Below, one piece after another: positions 1 to 7,985 of a stretch of DNA of 41,290 bases. The notes below the pieces were generated by a model that did not search any database, was not told where the DNA came from, and worked only from the letters and a program-made list of their open reading frames with translations. This DNA is from CAYSCX01 sp964429575 (GTDB lineage: Bacteria > Desulfobacterota > Binatia > Binatales > Binataceae): positions 1-41,290 of the forward strand of contig CAYSCX010000023.1 of the NCBI GenBank assembly GCA_964429575.1. The letters are read 5' to 3'. Made by a program: the position numbers and the translations under genes. Positions within the stretch are counted from its first letter, which is position 1, and each line of letters starts with the position of its first letter.

Positions 1-1014
1 ACTCCCGCGCAGGACACCGCGACGCGCTATCGCGAACTCATCGCCGAGGCCGCCGAAGCCGACCGCAGCGGCTTCGATACCGTGTGGCTCGCCGAGATTC
101 ATTTCGCGCGACGCTTTTGCACCATGCCGGCTCCGATGATGCTCCTCGCCGCAATTGCCGAGCGCACCGAACGCATCCGCTTGGGACTCGCCGTGAATTT
201 GCTTCCGCTTCACCATCCGGTGCGCATCGCCGAGGAGACCGCGACGCTCGATGCGATCTCCGGCGGCCGCGTTGAATTTGGCGCCGGCCGCGGCGCGTTC
301 CCGGTCAACTATCGTGGCTACGACATCGACATGGCGGTCAGCCGCGAGCGTTTCGCCGAAGGTCTCGAGTTCGTGAAGCAGGCTTGGCAGCAGGAGCGCC
401 TCACCTTCAACGGTAAGCATTTTCATGCCGATGGAATTGCGGTCACCCCCAAGCCCGTGCAGAAACCGCATCCTCCCATCCGCCTCGCCGCGAACAGCGC
501 CGAAACGTTCGAGTACGCTGGCGCGCACGGCTATCCGATCTTCGCGGGCGGACCCGTGAATCCCATTCCGGTGCTGGGCGATCGCCTGCAGGTTTATGAG
601 CGTGCGCTCAAAGGCGCGGGCCACGCCAAACCCGACGACTGGCTCGCCGCCGCGCTGATGGTTTTCGTCGGCCGCGACCGCGCATCCGTGCGTGCGATCA
701 TCGAGCCGAGCCTCCGCAACTACTTCGACACGGTAAGCTCGATCATCGAACCTGAGAGCCTCGGTACCGCTCAGCAGGCCGAGTTCGAAAAAGTCCGGGC
801 GCGCCTGAGTTCGATTCAGTACGAAACCGTTGATCAGATGATGGGCATCTTCGGCGACCCGGAGTTCTGCATCGACAAGATTGCGGAGCTGAAGGAGCGC
901 TTTGGCTTCTCGCGCCTGGTCTGCTGGTTCGAGATCGGCGGCCTCTCCGGCCACCAGAACATCATCGACTCAATGCGCCTCTTTTCGGAGCGCGTCATGC
1001 CGCGCTTCGGATAG
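1..1014 (+). CDS. LLM-class flavin-dependent oxidoreductase, 5'-truncated by window edge
   Basis: The frame is open from base 1, so the start codon lies outside the window; the GTG at 82 is internal because the upstream codons already encode the expected helix and the strand leading to VWLAEIHF. The protein resembles the bacterial luciferase-like monooxygenase superfamily (TIM barrel, FMN or F420 dependent). Visible family traits are the LGLAVNLLPLHHPVRIAEE segment, ATLDAISGGRVEFGAGRG, and PKPVQKPHPPIRLAA. Such enzymes oxygenate or oxidise small organic substrates in the cytosol; the substrate cannot be read from sequence. The stop is at 1012-1014, and the next gene is on the opposite strand and convergent (24 bases apart). 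The shared motifs also occur in the second LLM enzyme at 10309-11508, so this is a small expanded family here. Family assignment is strong; flavin type is unknown. Confidence 0.9.
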   Translation, partial: TPAQDTATRYRELIAEAAEADRSGFDTVWLAEIHFARRFCTMPAPMMLLAAIAERTERIRLGLAVNLLPLHHPVRIAEETATLDAISGGRVEFGAGRGAFPVNYRGYDIDMAVSRERFAEGLEFVKQAWQQERLTFNGKHFHADGIAVTPKPVQKPHPPIRLAANSAETFEYAGAHGYPIFAGGPVNPIPVLGDRLQVYERALKGAGHAKPDDWLAAALMVFVGRDRASVRAIIEPSLRNYFDTVSSIIEPESLGTAQQAEFEKVRARLSSIQYETVDQMMGIFGDPEFCIDKIAELKERFGFSRLVCWFEIGGLSGHQNIIDSMRLFSERVMPRFG

Positions 1015-1037
1015 AAATAGAGCTTCGCCAGCGCCAC

Positions 1038-2102
1038 CTATGGCAAGGAGTCGAGTGCGCTGGTGTACCGCTCCGCCCACGCGCGCAGCGTCCTCATTCG
1101 CCTCGCCACTTCCGGCTCATTGCGCTGCACGTACTCCCAGATGATCAGCCGGTCAAGCAGCATATACACCGGAAACCGGCTCTCGAAGCCGCTACGCGGC
1201 GGACTCTCAATCATGTACGAATCGAAAAAGTCCTGCGCCAGAGGCGTGTTTTCGCCGAGACAGGTCGCAAGCAATCGGCAAATGTCGGCTTCGCCGTCTC
1301 CAAAGTACGCTCCGCCCAGATCGAACACCCCGCTCACGCGCCATTCATCGCCCGCGCGCTCCACCACCAGGTTCCCTTCTTGGTAATCCTGCATCACAAT
1401 GCACGGCTCGAACGGAACCTCGAGCGCATCGCCGGCGTCGGCTATGACCCTCTGCGTCCATTCCTCGTCTTCACGAGTGGTGTTCGCGTTCCTCTTGCGC
1501 GCCCTCTCCACCAACGTGCGTATCAACGCCACCACTCGCTCCGCATCCGTCGGCGTGCGAGTTCCGGGTGGCGGTCGCTTCGGAGTCTGCAATGGAAACT
1601 TCATTTCCTGCGCGAGTACGAATGGTTCAACCGAGTCGTATTCCGGCACATACCGTCCGACCGTCGGCCACGTTAACGCATGCATCGCCGCGAGCCCGCG
1701 TCCATGCGCTCTCGCAATGCCACGTCGATCGTCCTGCGAGAGCGATCGCTTTACTTCCGAATTCGACAGATGCAATCCCGCCATCTTCGGCATGATCGCG
1801 AAGCTCCAGCCGAAGATGTCCGTGCGCTCGTCGATTAGAAATGGCCACGGCACGGGCATCTGCGTCCGCTCGTGCAGCATCTTCGAGAAGAATCGCTCCG
1901 TCGGAAGCTGCCACTCGTGATGTGGCGCGCCACGAAATACGAACTCGCCCCGCGTGCTCGTGACGAACACGTTCTGGCCGAACAGCCCGCCGTGGACCGG
2001 CTCCGCCGCGACCAATCGTCCAAGGTCGAACTTGTCGAGCGCGGCCTGCAACTGCCCATCGCTCAGCGCTCCGAGGCGCTTGGAGTATTCGCGGGTCGCC
2101 AC
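1038..2102 (-). CDS. Aminoglycoside phosphotransferase-fold (APH/choline kinase-like) protein
   Basis: This 354-residue protein has the layout of the APH phosphotransferase family. It has an N-terminal lobe with GGLFGQNVFV, a central HGRGLAAMHAL helix, the catalytic loop around residues 237-245 (MQDYQEGNL) and the metal-binding segment VFDLGGAYFGD around 259-269. The catalytic Asp (D239) and metal-binding Asn (N244) of the Brenner-type loop are kept, as is the second Asp (D261). The usual leading His of the loop is Met here, and the beta-3 position carries Arg (R57) rather than Lys. It would phosphorylate a small hydroxylated metabolite in the cytosol; a real antibiotic-resistance role cannot be claimed. 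The start is GTG at 2102 with no clear Shine-Dalgarno sequence. It is divergent from the acetoacetate decarboxylase gene. Confidence 0.8.
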   Translation of the reverse strand: MATREYSKRLGALSDGQLQAALDKFDLGRLVAAEPVHGGLFGQNVFVTSTRGEFVFRGAPHHEWQLPTERFFSKMLHERTQMPVPWPFLIDERTDIFGWSFAIMPKMAGLHLSNSEVKRSLSQDDRRGIARAHGRGLAAMHALTWPTVGRYVPEYDSVEPFVLAQEMKFPLQTPKRPPPGTRTPTDAERVVALIRTLVERARKRNANTTREDEEWTQRVIADAGDALEVPFEPCIVMQDYQEGNLVVERAGDEWRVSGVFDLGGAYFGDGEADICRLLATCLGENTPLAQDFFDSYMIESPPRSGFESRFPVYMLLDRLIIWEYVQRNEPEVARRMRTLRAWAERYTSALDSLP

Positions 2103-2247
2103 CAGGGAATTTTGCCACGCTCGACCGCGCCGCCATAGACGCGCGAACTCGCCGATGCCGCCAGCCTGACCGCCGCTTGGCGACGCCGCGCGTTCGATGC
2201 TACGAACGTGCTATCGCGCCATTGTTCCAGCGCAACGGAGGTCTTCC

Positions 2248-3024
2248 ATGCTCACCAAGAGCTGGGTGAAATCGCCCGACCAGATCAAGAAAATCGAAGA
2301 CACCCTCGCGACACCTGCGTTCCTCGACGGCAAATTTCTCACCGTCACCTACCTGACCCGCCCTGAAATAGTCCGCGAAGTTCTTCCGCCGCCGCTCGAG
2401 CCCGGCTCCGAGCCGCTCGTGTCGGTGGGTGTCGGCACCTTCGGACGCTCCAACTGCGTCGGCCCATTTGCTGGCGGCACTATGTTCGTGCGCGCGCGCT
2501 ACAAGGACCTCGAGGGCGATTACTGCCTCGCGATGCCGATGTCCAGCGACGTCGCCATCATCTTCGGCCGCGAACTCTTCGGCGAGCCGAAGAAACAAGG
2601 CCGGGTCAGCCTCAAGAGCGATGGCGACGTGGTGCGCGGCGTGATCGAGCGTTTCGGCATTGAGTATTTGACCGTCGAGGCGCGCCTCACCGATGACGTG
2701 CCCATCAACGGACCCACCTACGCTGACCGCTTTCACTTCAAATTCATGCACTCGGCGAATGGGCGCGGCCTTGAGTCCGATCCGGTGCTCGTACACGCGC
2801 ACTTCACCAACAAACTGCGGGTGTTCAAGCGCGGCGCGGGCAAGGTCGTCCTCAAGCCGTCGCATCACGACCCGCTGTCGGAGATCGAAGTCGTTTCGGT
2901 CAAGGACGCCGTTTACATCGAGGGCGACATCTACGCCCAGGCCAAGAGCATTGCGACTGTCGATGCGAAACGCTTCCTGCCTTACGCGTTTCAGAACATC
3001 GACGATTACAGCGCCATCCCCTGA
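2248..3024 (+). CDS. Acetoacetate decarboxylase family protein
   Basis: The protein of 258 residues matches the acetoacetate decarboxylase family in length and in its active-site segment FGRELFGEPKK. With the start at 2248 the two adjacent lysines fall at K115 and K116, the same numbers as the Schiff-base lysine and its pKa-perturbing neighbour in the Clostridium enzyme. I chose ATG 2248 because GGAGG lies at 2237-2241 with normal spacing; an upstream in-frame ATG at 2197 lacks this. Family members decarboxylate acetoacetate or act on other beta-keto acids as Schiff-base enzymes, so the exact reaction is open. The alpha/beta hydrolase gene follows after 14 bases in the same direction, so the two are probably co-transcribed and may act on the same substrate. 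Confidence 0.88.
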   Translation: MLTKSWVKSPDQIKKIEDTLATPAFLDGKFLTVTYLTRPEIVREVLPPPLEPGSEPLVSVGVGTFGRSNCVGPFAGGTMFVRARYKDLEGDYCLAMPMSSDVAIIFGRELFGEPKKQGRVSLKSDGDVVRGVIERFGIEYLTVEARLTDDVPINGPTYADRFHFKFMHSANGRGLESDPVLVHAHFTNKLRVFKRGAGKVVLKPSHHDPLSEIEVVSVKDAVYIEGDIYAQAKSIATVDAKRFLPYAFQNIDDYSAIP

Positions 3025-3038
3025 CCGCGCGAAAACGC

Positions 3039-3800
3039 ATGGCGACTCTCAAACGCAACGGCGTCAATCTCTACTACGAAGTACACGGTCGTGGACCCGC
3101 GATCCTGCTGACGCACGGCTACTCCGCGACCTCCGAAATGTGGCGCGGACAAATCGGCGCGCTCTCCACCAACCACACGCTAGTGCTCTGGGACATGCGT
3201 GGTCATGGCAAGAGTGACTATCCCGACGATCCGGCTCTCTACAGCGAGTCCGCTACCGTCGCCGACATGGCGGCGCTGCTCGACGAGATCGGCGCCGACC
3301 GCGCCGTCATCGGCGGACTGTCCCTCGGCGGTTACATGTCGCTCGCGTTTCACCTTGCATTTCCACAGCGCACGCGCGCTCTGTTGATCATCGATACCGG
3401 CCCCGGCTTCAAGAATGACTCCGCGCGCGAAGCGTGGAATGCGACGGCGATGGAAACCGCTGCGAAGCTCGAAGCCGAAGGCCTCAGCTACCTCCAGCAG
3501 ATGACCGCCGAGCGCGCGACTAGCATTCACCGCTCCGCGCAGGGCCTCGCGAAAGCCGCGCGCGGGATGCTCACGCAGCGCGACGCGCGCGTGATCAATT
3601 CGCTCCCTCAAATCAAGGTGCCGTCGATCGTGATCGTAGGTGCGAACGACACCGCCTTCCTGAACGCGTCGAATTACATGGCGAAGAAGATTCCAAACGC
3701 GCGCGAACTTACGATTCCAGATGCCGGCCACGCCGTGAATATCGACCAACCCACCGCCTTCAATCACGCAGTGACCGAGTTCGTTGCATCGATTCCGTGA
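3039..3800 (+). CDS. Alpha/beta hydrolase
   Basis: This 253-residue protein is a standard single-domain alpha/beta hydrolase. The oxyanion-hole region is LLTHGYSATSEMW, the nucleophile elbow is GLSLGG with Ser95, the acid is Asp204 in VGANDTAF and the histidine is His231 in DAGHAVN, so the triad is complete. There is no signal peptide, so it is cytosolic. The DMRGHGKSD segment is typical of the fold, including lactonase, esterase and C-C hydrolase branches. It lies 14 bases after the acetoacetate-decarboxylase-like gene, which suggests a shared operon and sequential reactions on a beta-keto or ester compound. Specific substrate is unknown. Confidence 0.9.
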   Translation: MATLKRNGVNLYYEVHGRGPAILLTHGYSATSEMWRGQIGALSTNHTLVLWDMRGHGKSDYPDDPALYSESATVADMAALLDEIGADRAVIGGLSLGGYMSLAFHLAFPQRTRALLIIDTGPGFKNDSAREAWNATAMETAAKLEAEGLSYLQQMTAERATSIHRSAQGLAKAARGMLTQRDARVINSLPQIKVPSIVIVGANDTAFLNASNYMAKKIPNARELTIPDAGHAVNIDQPTAFNHAVTEFVASIP

Positions 3801-4348
3801 CCGTGCCGAGCGCCGCGCAGTTCAGCGCCCGCCACCTCCGCACGGACTACGCCGCGCAGCGAAGCATCAACCTCTGTGCTGCGACTTAAGGCAGCCTCGG
3901 CACGCCTGCGACGCTCGGGATGGCGGTCGCAGGCAGTTCACGTCGCCCTCCCAACCAAGCGTCCGAACCTGGCACAGCTAGTGACCCGGCGTCGCGGTTT
4001 CGCGACTAACATTGGTTGCGTCGCTGCATGTCGCGGTGACACCCTCGGACACCGCAGTTGACGTTCGGGATTGATAGATGATGCCGTCAGATGCGTAAAC
4101 CGCGCAGAAACCGGCCATTCGCACCGAGATTGATTGAGAGCCATGGCTTGAATTCGGTAGCCTCTGAGGGGATAAGACAGTGATTAGGGCGCGCATCTGG
4201 CTGGGGGCTAGCCGAGCCAGTCGGTGGCACGCCACTTGGATTGCGTACCGAGGCGTGGTGGGGATGCGTGGGGCGGCCTCGGGGGGAATTTGGTCTCATT
4301 GCCCTGAGGTTATCCGCGTAACGCGTCGACAGTCTCGGCGAGGAATCC
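3801..4348. other. 548-base gap with no convincing gene
   Basis: No reading frame in this stretch has recognisable protein features. A 28-codon GTG frame starts at 3803 directly after the hydrolase stop, but it has no partner or family match I recognise. A perfect short hairpin (GTCGCG / CGCGAC, loop GTTT) lies at 3991-4006 without a following T-run, so it is not a classical terminator. The last 30 bases lead into the response regulator, with a GAGGA-type ribosome site just before 4349. Confidence 0.6.
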
Positions 4349-4801
4349 ATGGACGAACGCAATTTGGTGAATTCGGCAGTCAGAATCTTCCTGGTCGAGG
4401 ACAACCCCGACCACGCCTTCATCGTCCTTACGATTGCCCGTCAGGTGCTCGGTGATTCGATTGAGATGGTCCATGCCCTCAATGCCGACGAAGCCATCCT
4501 TATGATCGAGCAGTTCACCAACGAAGACCGCCCCGACCTGTTCCTGGTTGACCTCCGTCTTCCCGACAACGGCGGCTTCTCGGTACTCTCTGCCGCGCAC
4601 AACAATGAATCGTGTGCCGGCGTGCCAAAGTTCGTAATCACCAGCTCGATGTACGACAAGGACATCGCTGAGAGCTACGAGTTGGGTGCCGTGGCAGTGC
4701 TCTCGAAACCGTTGTCGCGAGCGCGCTTCAAGGAAGAACTCGTCCGCGTTGGTGCGCTGCCCGCGAGTTCACGCCCACCCCCTGCCGGCTACTCGCATTA
4801 A
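4349..4801 (+). CDS. Single-domain response regulator (CheY/Rcp1-like receiver)
   Basis: The 150-residue protein is a lone receiver domain. The acidic pocket is E17-D18 (LVEDNPDH), the phospho-acceptor is Asp68 (FLVDLRLPDN), the switch Thr/Ser is at 98-99 (VITSS) and the conserved Lys is K120 (LSKPLS). No output domain follows, only about 25 residues rich in Pro and Ser. Regulators of the Rcp1 type, which begin with VEDNPDH-like sequence and act with phytochrome-like or hybrid histidine kinases, are the closest group I recognise. No kinase gene is adjacent, so its partner must lie elsewhere. A GAGGA ribosome site precedes the ATG. Confidence 0.9.
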   Translation: MDERNLVNSAVRIFLVEDNPDHAFIVLTIARQVLGDSIEMVHALNADEAILMIEQFTNEDRPDLFLVDLRLPDNGGFSVLSAAHNNESCAGVPKFVITSSMYDKDIAESYELGAVAVLSKPLSRARFKEELVRVGALPASSRPPPAGYSH

Positions 4802-4920
4802 AGTGAGCGCGACGCGCGCGCAGCGCTCGCGGCTTGATCGACTGCGGGCTTGACGCACCATTCTCCGCGTAGGATTCTCCGGCTTCGTTGATGCGCGATA
4901 AGCGCCCGCGAGGTGCGGCC

Positions 4921-6159
4921 GTGAAGCCCTACCGATTCGACCAAAGCGATTCGCTGTTCGAGCGCGCCAAGAAAGTCATCCCCGGCGGCATCTACGGCCA
5001 CCAAACGCCGCTGTTGCTTGTCCCCGGTGCATACCCCAAATTCTTCGCGCGCGGCGAGGGCTCGCATGTCTGGGACGTCGATGGCAACGAGTACATCGAC
5101 TACATGTGCTCCTACGGCCCGATCATCCTCGGCCACCGCCATCCGAAGGTCGAGGAGGCGGCGCAGAAGCAGGCTGCGCTGGGCAACTGCTTCAACGCAC
5201 CAACGCCAATCTGGGTCGAACTCGCGGAGCACCTCGTTTCAATCACTCCGTTCGCAGACTGGGCGGTGTTCGCTAAAAACGGCTCCGATGTCTGCACTTG
5301 GGCGCTTGAGTTGGCGCGCCACGCGACCGGCCGACCGAAGATTGCCGCGTGCGAGGGCGCTTATCACGGCACTCATGCGTGGTGCACACCGGTGCCGAAC
5401 GGCACTACGCCGGAGGATCGCGCGAACATCGTCCATTTCCGTTACAACGATCTCCAAAGCCTTCGCCGCGTCATCGATGAGAACCCGGGCAAACTAGCAG
5501 GCCTGATCATCTCGCCCTTTCGCCACGACGCCGGCCACGACTCGCAGATGCCCGTAGAGGGATTTCTGCAAGGCGTGCGTGATCTGTGCGACCGCAACGG
5601 CATGGTCTTCATCCTCGACGACGTGCGCGCCGGCTTCCGGCTCCACATGGGCGGGTCGGGAGAGTTGTTCGGCGTGCGGCCGGACGTCTCGTGCTACTGC
5701 AAGGCGATCGCGAACGGTTATCCGCTCTCGGCGTGCGTCGGACGCGACAGCCTCCGCAAGTCCGCGCAGGAAGTCTTCTTCACCGGTTCCTATTTCACCA
5801 GCGCCGTTCCGATGGCCGCGAGCCTTGCGTCTCTCAAGGAACTCGACGCGTCAGGCGGAATCGAGCGGATGCGCGCGATGGGCGAGAAGCTTCGAACCGG
5901 ATTGCTTGCACAGGCGAAAAGTGCGGGCTTCGACGTTACCTACTCGGGGCCACCGTCAATGCCTTACATGACGTTCAAGGCCGACCGCGGCCGCTACGAT
6001 CGCATCAAGTCGTTCTGCGCCGAGGCGTCGCGCAATGGGGTGTTCCTCGCGCCGCGCCACAACTGGTTCCTTTCGGCGGCGCACACCGAGCGCGACATCG
6101 ATGAGACGCTCGATGTCACCGCGCGCGCCTTCGAAGCCGTCCGCCGCGAGTTCGGGTGA
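4921..6159 (+). CDS. Class III aminotransferase, glutamate-1-semialdehyde 2,1-aminomutase-like
   Basis: The 412-residue protein is a fold-type I PLP enzyme. It has the GSA-aminomutase-like start (LFERAKKVIPGG), ARGEGSHVWDVDGNEYIDY, the AYHG segment near 147-150, ILDDVRAGFR with Asp233 for the pyridine nitrogen, and the PLP lysine K261 in CYCKAIANGYPLSA. The usual DEV(x)TGF motif reads DDVRAGF, so it is probably a transaminase or aminomutase of unknown specificity rather than HemL. I chose GTG 4921 because GAGGTG at 4910-4915 sits five bases before it; TTG 4888 and ATG 4891 are in frame but lack a spaced ribosome site. A degenerate copy of its 3' end lies at 7305-7350, beyond two unrelated genes. 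Confidence 0.86.
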   Translation: MKPYRFDQSDSLFERAKKVIPGGIYGHQTPLLLVPGAYPKFFARGEGSHVWDVDGNEYIDYMCSYGPIILGHRHPKVEEAAQKQAALGNCFNAPTPIWVELAEHLVSITPFADWAVFAKNGSDVCTWALELARHATGRPKIAACEGAYHGTHAWCTPVPNGTTPEDRANIVHFRYNDLQSLRRVIDENPGKLAGLIISPFRHDAGHDSQMPVEGFLQGVRDLCDRNGMVFILDDVRAGFRLHMGGSGELFGVRPDVSCYCKAIANGYPLSACVGRDSLRKSAQEVFFTGSYFTSAVPMAASLASLKELDASGGIERMRAMGEKLRTGLLAQAKSAGFDVTYSGPPSMPYMTFKADRGRYDRIKSFCAEASRNGVFLAPRHNWFLSAAHTERDIDETLDVTARAFEAVRREFG

Positions 6160-6275
6160 GCCGTATTCCTCGTCGGTGCGTTCCCGTTAGGCGCCTTCGA
6201 GACCGATCGTATCTCCGCCTAATCGGCTGATGCTAAGCTTGGATGCGAACGTTTGGGATGCGTAAGGGGGCCCTG

Positions 6276-6698
6276 ATGCGCGTCGGCTACGTGATTCTCT
6301 GGCTAGCGGTTGCGGGTTCGGTGGGAGGGTTTCTAAACGCTTATTTCGCCTATCAGGGATTTGTGTTGTGGCGAAAGGAAAACCTCCAAGGCGGCGGCAC
6401 TATTTGGATGCCGGGTTTTTTGGGAAACGTCGTGGTAGGCGCGATTACCGCAATCGTGCTCGCGGCGCTATACAGCCCGTTGGGAGCGGTAAAGTTTGCA
6501 GGATCGAGTGGTTCGACAGACTACGACATCACGTTGGCGAGCTTGGCTGGGGCAGTGCTGTCTGGTCTCGGAGGGTCGCGTCTGTTGACCCAAGAGGTTG
6601 ACCGTCGGTACGATGCACTTGTGAAGGAGCAGACGGCGGCGGCGATCAAAGATCTCGTGAACTTGGCGCTTCCTGTCACTCCCAAATCTACGACTTGA
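6276..6698 (+). CDS. Small inner-membrane protein, unknown function
   Basis: I do not recognise this 140-residue protein. It has three hydrophobic segments: about residues 3-25 (VGYVILWLAVAGSVGGF), about 46-68 (FLGNVVVGAITAIVLAALY) and about 88-108 (ITLASLAGAVLSGLGG). A charged C-terminal helix follows (LLTQEVDRRYDALVKEQTAA). ATG 6276 is preferred because AAGGGGG lies at 6264-6270; ATGs at 6243 and 6258 are in frame but have no such site. The next gene starts 10 bases after its stop, so the pair is likely one transcript. Base and codon use is visibly less GC-biased than the neighbouring aminotransferase, which suggests transfer. Confidence 0.7.
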   Translation: MRVGYVILWLAVAGSVGGFLNAYFAYQGFVLWRKENLQGGGTIWMPGFLGNVVVGAITAIVLAALYSPLGAVKFAGSSGSTDYDITLASLAGAVLSGLGGSRLLTQEVDRRYDALVKEQTAAAIKDLVNLALPVTPKSTT

Positions 6699-6708
6699 GG
6701 CACAAACA

Positions 6709-7233
6709 GTGGCAGAGCTTGACGATTCGACTCGTGAGGTAGCTGGTCAATTGGTGCGGGAACTGGCTCCGTTCCTGCTGAAGACACGGGATCCGGCAAC
6801 GGATTACGTCACTGCAAGAGCATTTGCATTCCTAACTGGCACACTGCGATCTGGCAGGCTTGAGGATCCCGTTCCTCTGATCCGCGAGCTCTCACAACTT
6901 CGAAATGCCTTACAGACATCGAAGAGTTCAGGAGAGACCAACGTCGCCCACCTGGTCGCGTACATCGCTCAGTTTACGAACCAACTCGAGAGTCTTTGCG
7001 CGCCAACCGAGGCAGAGGAAGAGATCATCCGGCAGCATCTAGACCACGACGCTGAACTGAGGGCGCTTTACGAGGAACACCAATCGCTCAAGCGCAAGCT
7101 CGAAGAACTGCGCGCGAAACATTACCTGACCAGCGAAAAGGAATTTGAAGAGGAACGCATGCGCAAGCTCAAGCTCGCATCGAAGGATCGCATGATGGCG
7201 ATCCTCGACCGCTACATGGCGGAGAGCCAGTAG
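6709..7233 (+). CDS. Unknown protein with C-terminal DUF465/YdcH-like coiled-coil
   Basis: The 174-residue protein has an N-terminal helical region (1-100) I do not recognise. Residues about 111-168 (from LDHDAELRALYEEHQSLKRK to the KLKLASKDRMMAIL segment) follow the pattern of the small DUF465 (YdcH) family, an antiparallel helical hairpin normally found as a free protein of about 70 residues. The start is GTG 6709 with GAGG at 6697-6700, which overlaps the stop region of the upstream membrane protein gene and indicates co-translation. It has no signal or membrane segment, so it is likely cytosolic and could bind the C-terminal helix of its membrane neighbour; that last point is inference. 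The DUF465 match is by eye only. Confidence 0.62.
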   Translation: MAELDDSTREVAGQLVRELAPFLLKTRDPATDYVTARAFAFLTGTLRSGRLEDPVPLIRELSQLRNALQTSKSSGETNVAHLVAYIAQFTNQLESLCAPTEAEEEIIRQHLDHDAELRALYEEHQSLKRKLEELRAKHYLTSEKEFEEERMRKLKLASKDRMMAILDRYMAESQ

Positions 7234-7304
7234 TTCTTCTACGTTCTTGCGCGCCGCCCGCCCCGCAAGGTAGGCTTGCAACGCCGCCGCGATTCCTGGG
7301 CGGC

Positions 7305-7350
7305 ATCACCGCGCTCCTTCGAAGCAGTCCGCCGCGAGTTCGCGGGCTAA
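7305..7350 (+). pseudogene. Displaced 3'-end fragment of the class III aminotransferase
   Basis: About 40 bases here repeat the last coding bases of the aminotransferase at 6116-6156. The 27-base core at 6128-6154 recurs with one mismatch. The fragment still reads F-E-A-V-R-R-E-F-A-G-stop, close to the intact ending F-E-A-V-R-R-E-F-G-stop, but a short upstream deletion breaks the frame. It marks the right edge of the two-gene insertion 6160-7304. It could be a displaced target end after integration or the remnant of a tandem duplicate. Confidence 0.7.
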
Positions 7351-7375
7351 CGAGGCGGGTCCTTGAACGGGGCCT

Positions 7376-7891
7376 GTGACTGAATCTGCGGCGGTTATTA
7401 TGGGCGCGCTCGTGGGCGCGGCGGCTGGGCTTGCGGGCGGCGGATTTGCGGCTCTTGCATCTTTACGCGCGAGCCAATTGGCAGCGCGGGCACCATTGGG
7501 TCCAGTTTTGCACGAAATTAGCAACGCGCTGATAGGAATGAACGCGACGAAAGGCACGACGGAGTACTGGGAGCCCCGCAGAGAGTTCGAGCGGAGATGG
7601 AGCGAATTCTCGATCCAACAGCGAATACTTTGCCCGAGCGAGAGGATCGCGAACCTTATGGCCCTCGTTCACGCGATCGGGAGAAACGAGTCAGATCCGC
7701 CCGAGGCTCTTTTGAATCTGGCCGGTCAGACTATGGAAAAGATTACGCAGATGGTTGGTGCTCATGGTAATTCCCTCTTTCGATTTCGAGCTCGGAGAGA
7801 AGAAGCCCGAATCATTCGACGCTGGCTCGAAAGCGAGCCAGCAAAATTGCTTAGCGAGGCGGTCCGAACAAAGCTCACAGCATTAGTATGA
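7376..7891 (+). CDS. Unknown protein with one N-terminal membrane helix
   Basis: The 171-residue product begins with a glycine- and alanine-rich hydrophobic segment (about residues 6-32, IMGALVGAAAGLAGGGFAA), followed by a soluble helical region with many charged residues and no motif I know. GTG 7376 gives the full hydrophobic segment; ATG 7400 is an alternative, and neither has a strong ribosome site. Codon use resembles the two genes at 6276-7233 rather than the GC-rich surroundings, and like them it lies in the accessory block between the aminotransferase and the amidase. It lies just outside the displaced aminotransferase fragment, so whether it arrived with the other two is unclear. Confidence 0.6.
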   Translation: MTESAAVIMGALVGAAAGLAGGGFAALASLRASQLAARAPLGPVLHEISNALIGMNATKGTTEYWEPRREFERRWSEFSIQQRILCPSERIANLMALVHAIGRNESDPPEALLNLAGQTMEKITQMVGAHGNSLFRFRARREEARIIRRWLESEPAKLLSEAVRTKLTALV

Positions 7892-7985
7892 GGAACGGCG
7901 ATTCATCGCACGCGCCTTTTCTCACTTCGCCGTCGACCAAATTCGCGCTCTGGTCGCCGTTGGCGGCGCGCGGCCGGGGCGGTAC

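Noticed and set aside
3803..3889. Small GTG-initiated reading frame after the hydrolase
   Set aside because: Only 28 codons, no ribosome site and no recognisable family.
3991..4006. Hairpin GTCGCG / CGCGAC as a terminator
   Set aside because: No T-run follows, and such short palindromes are frequent at this GC content.
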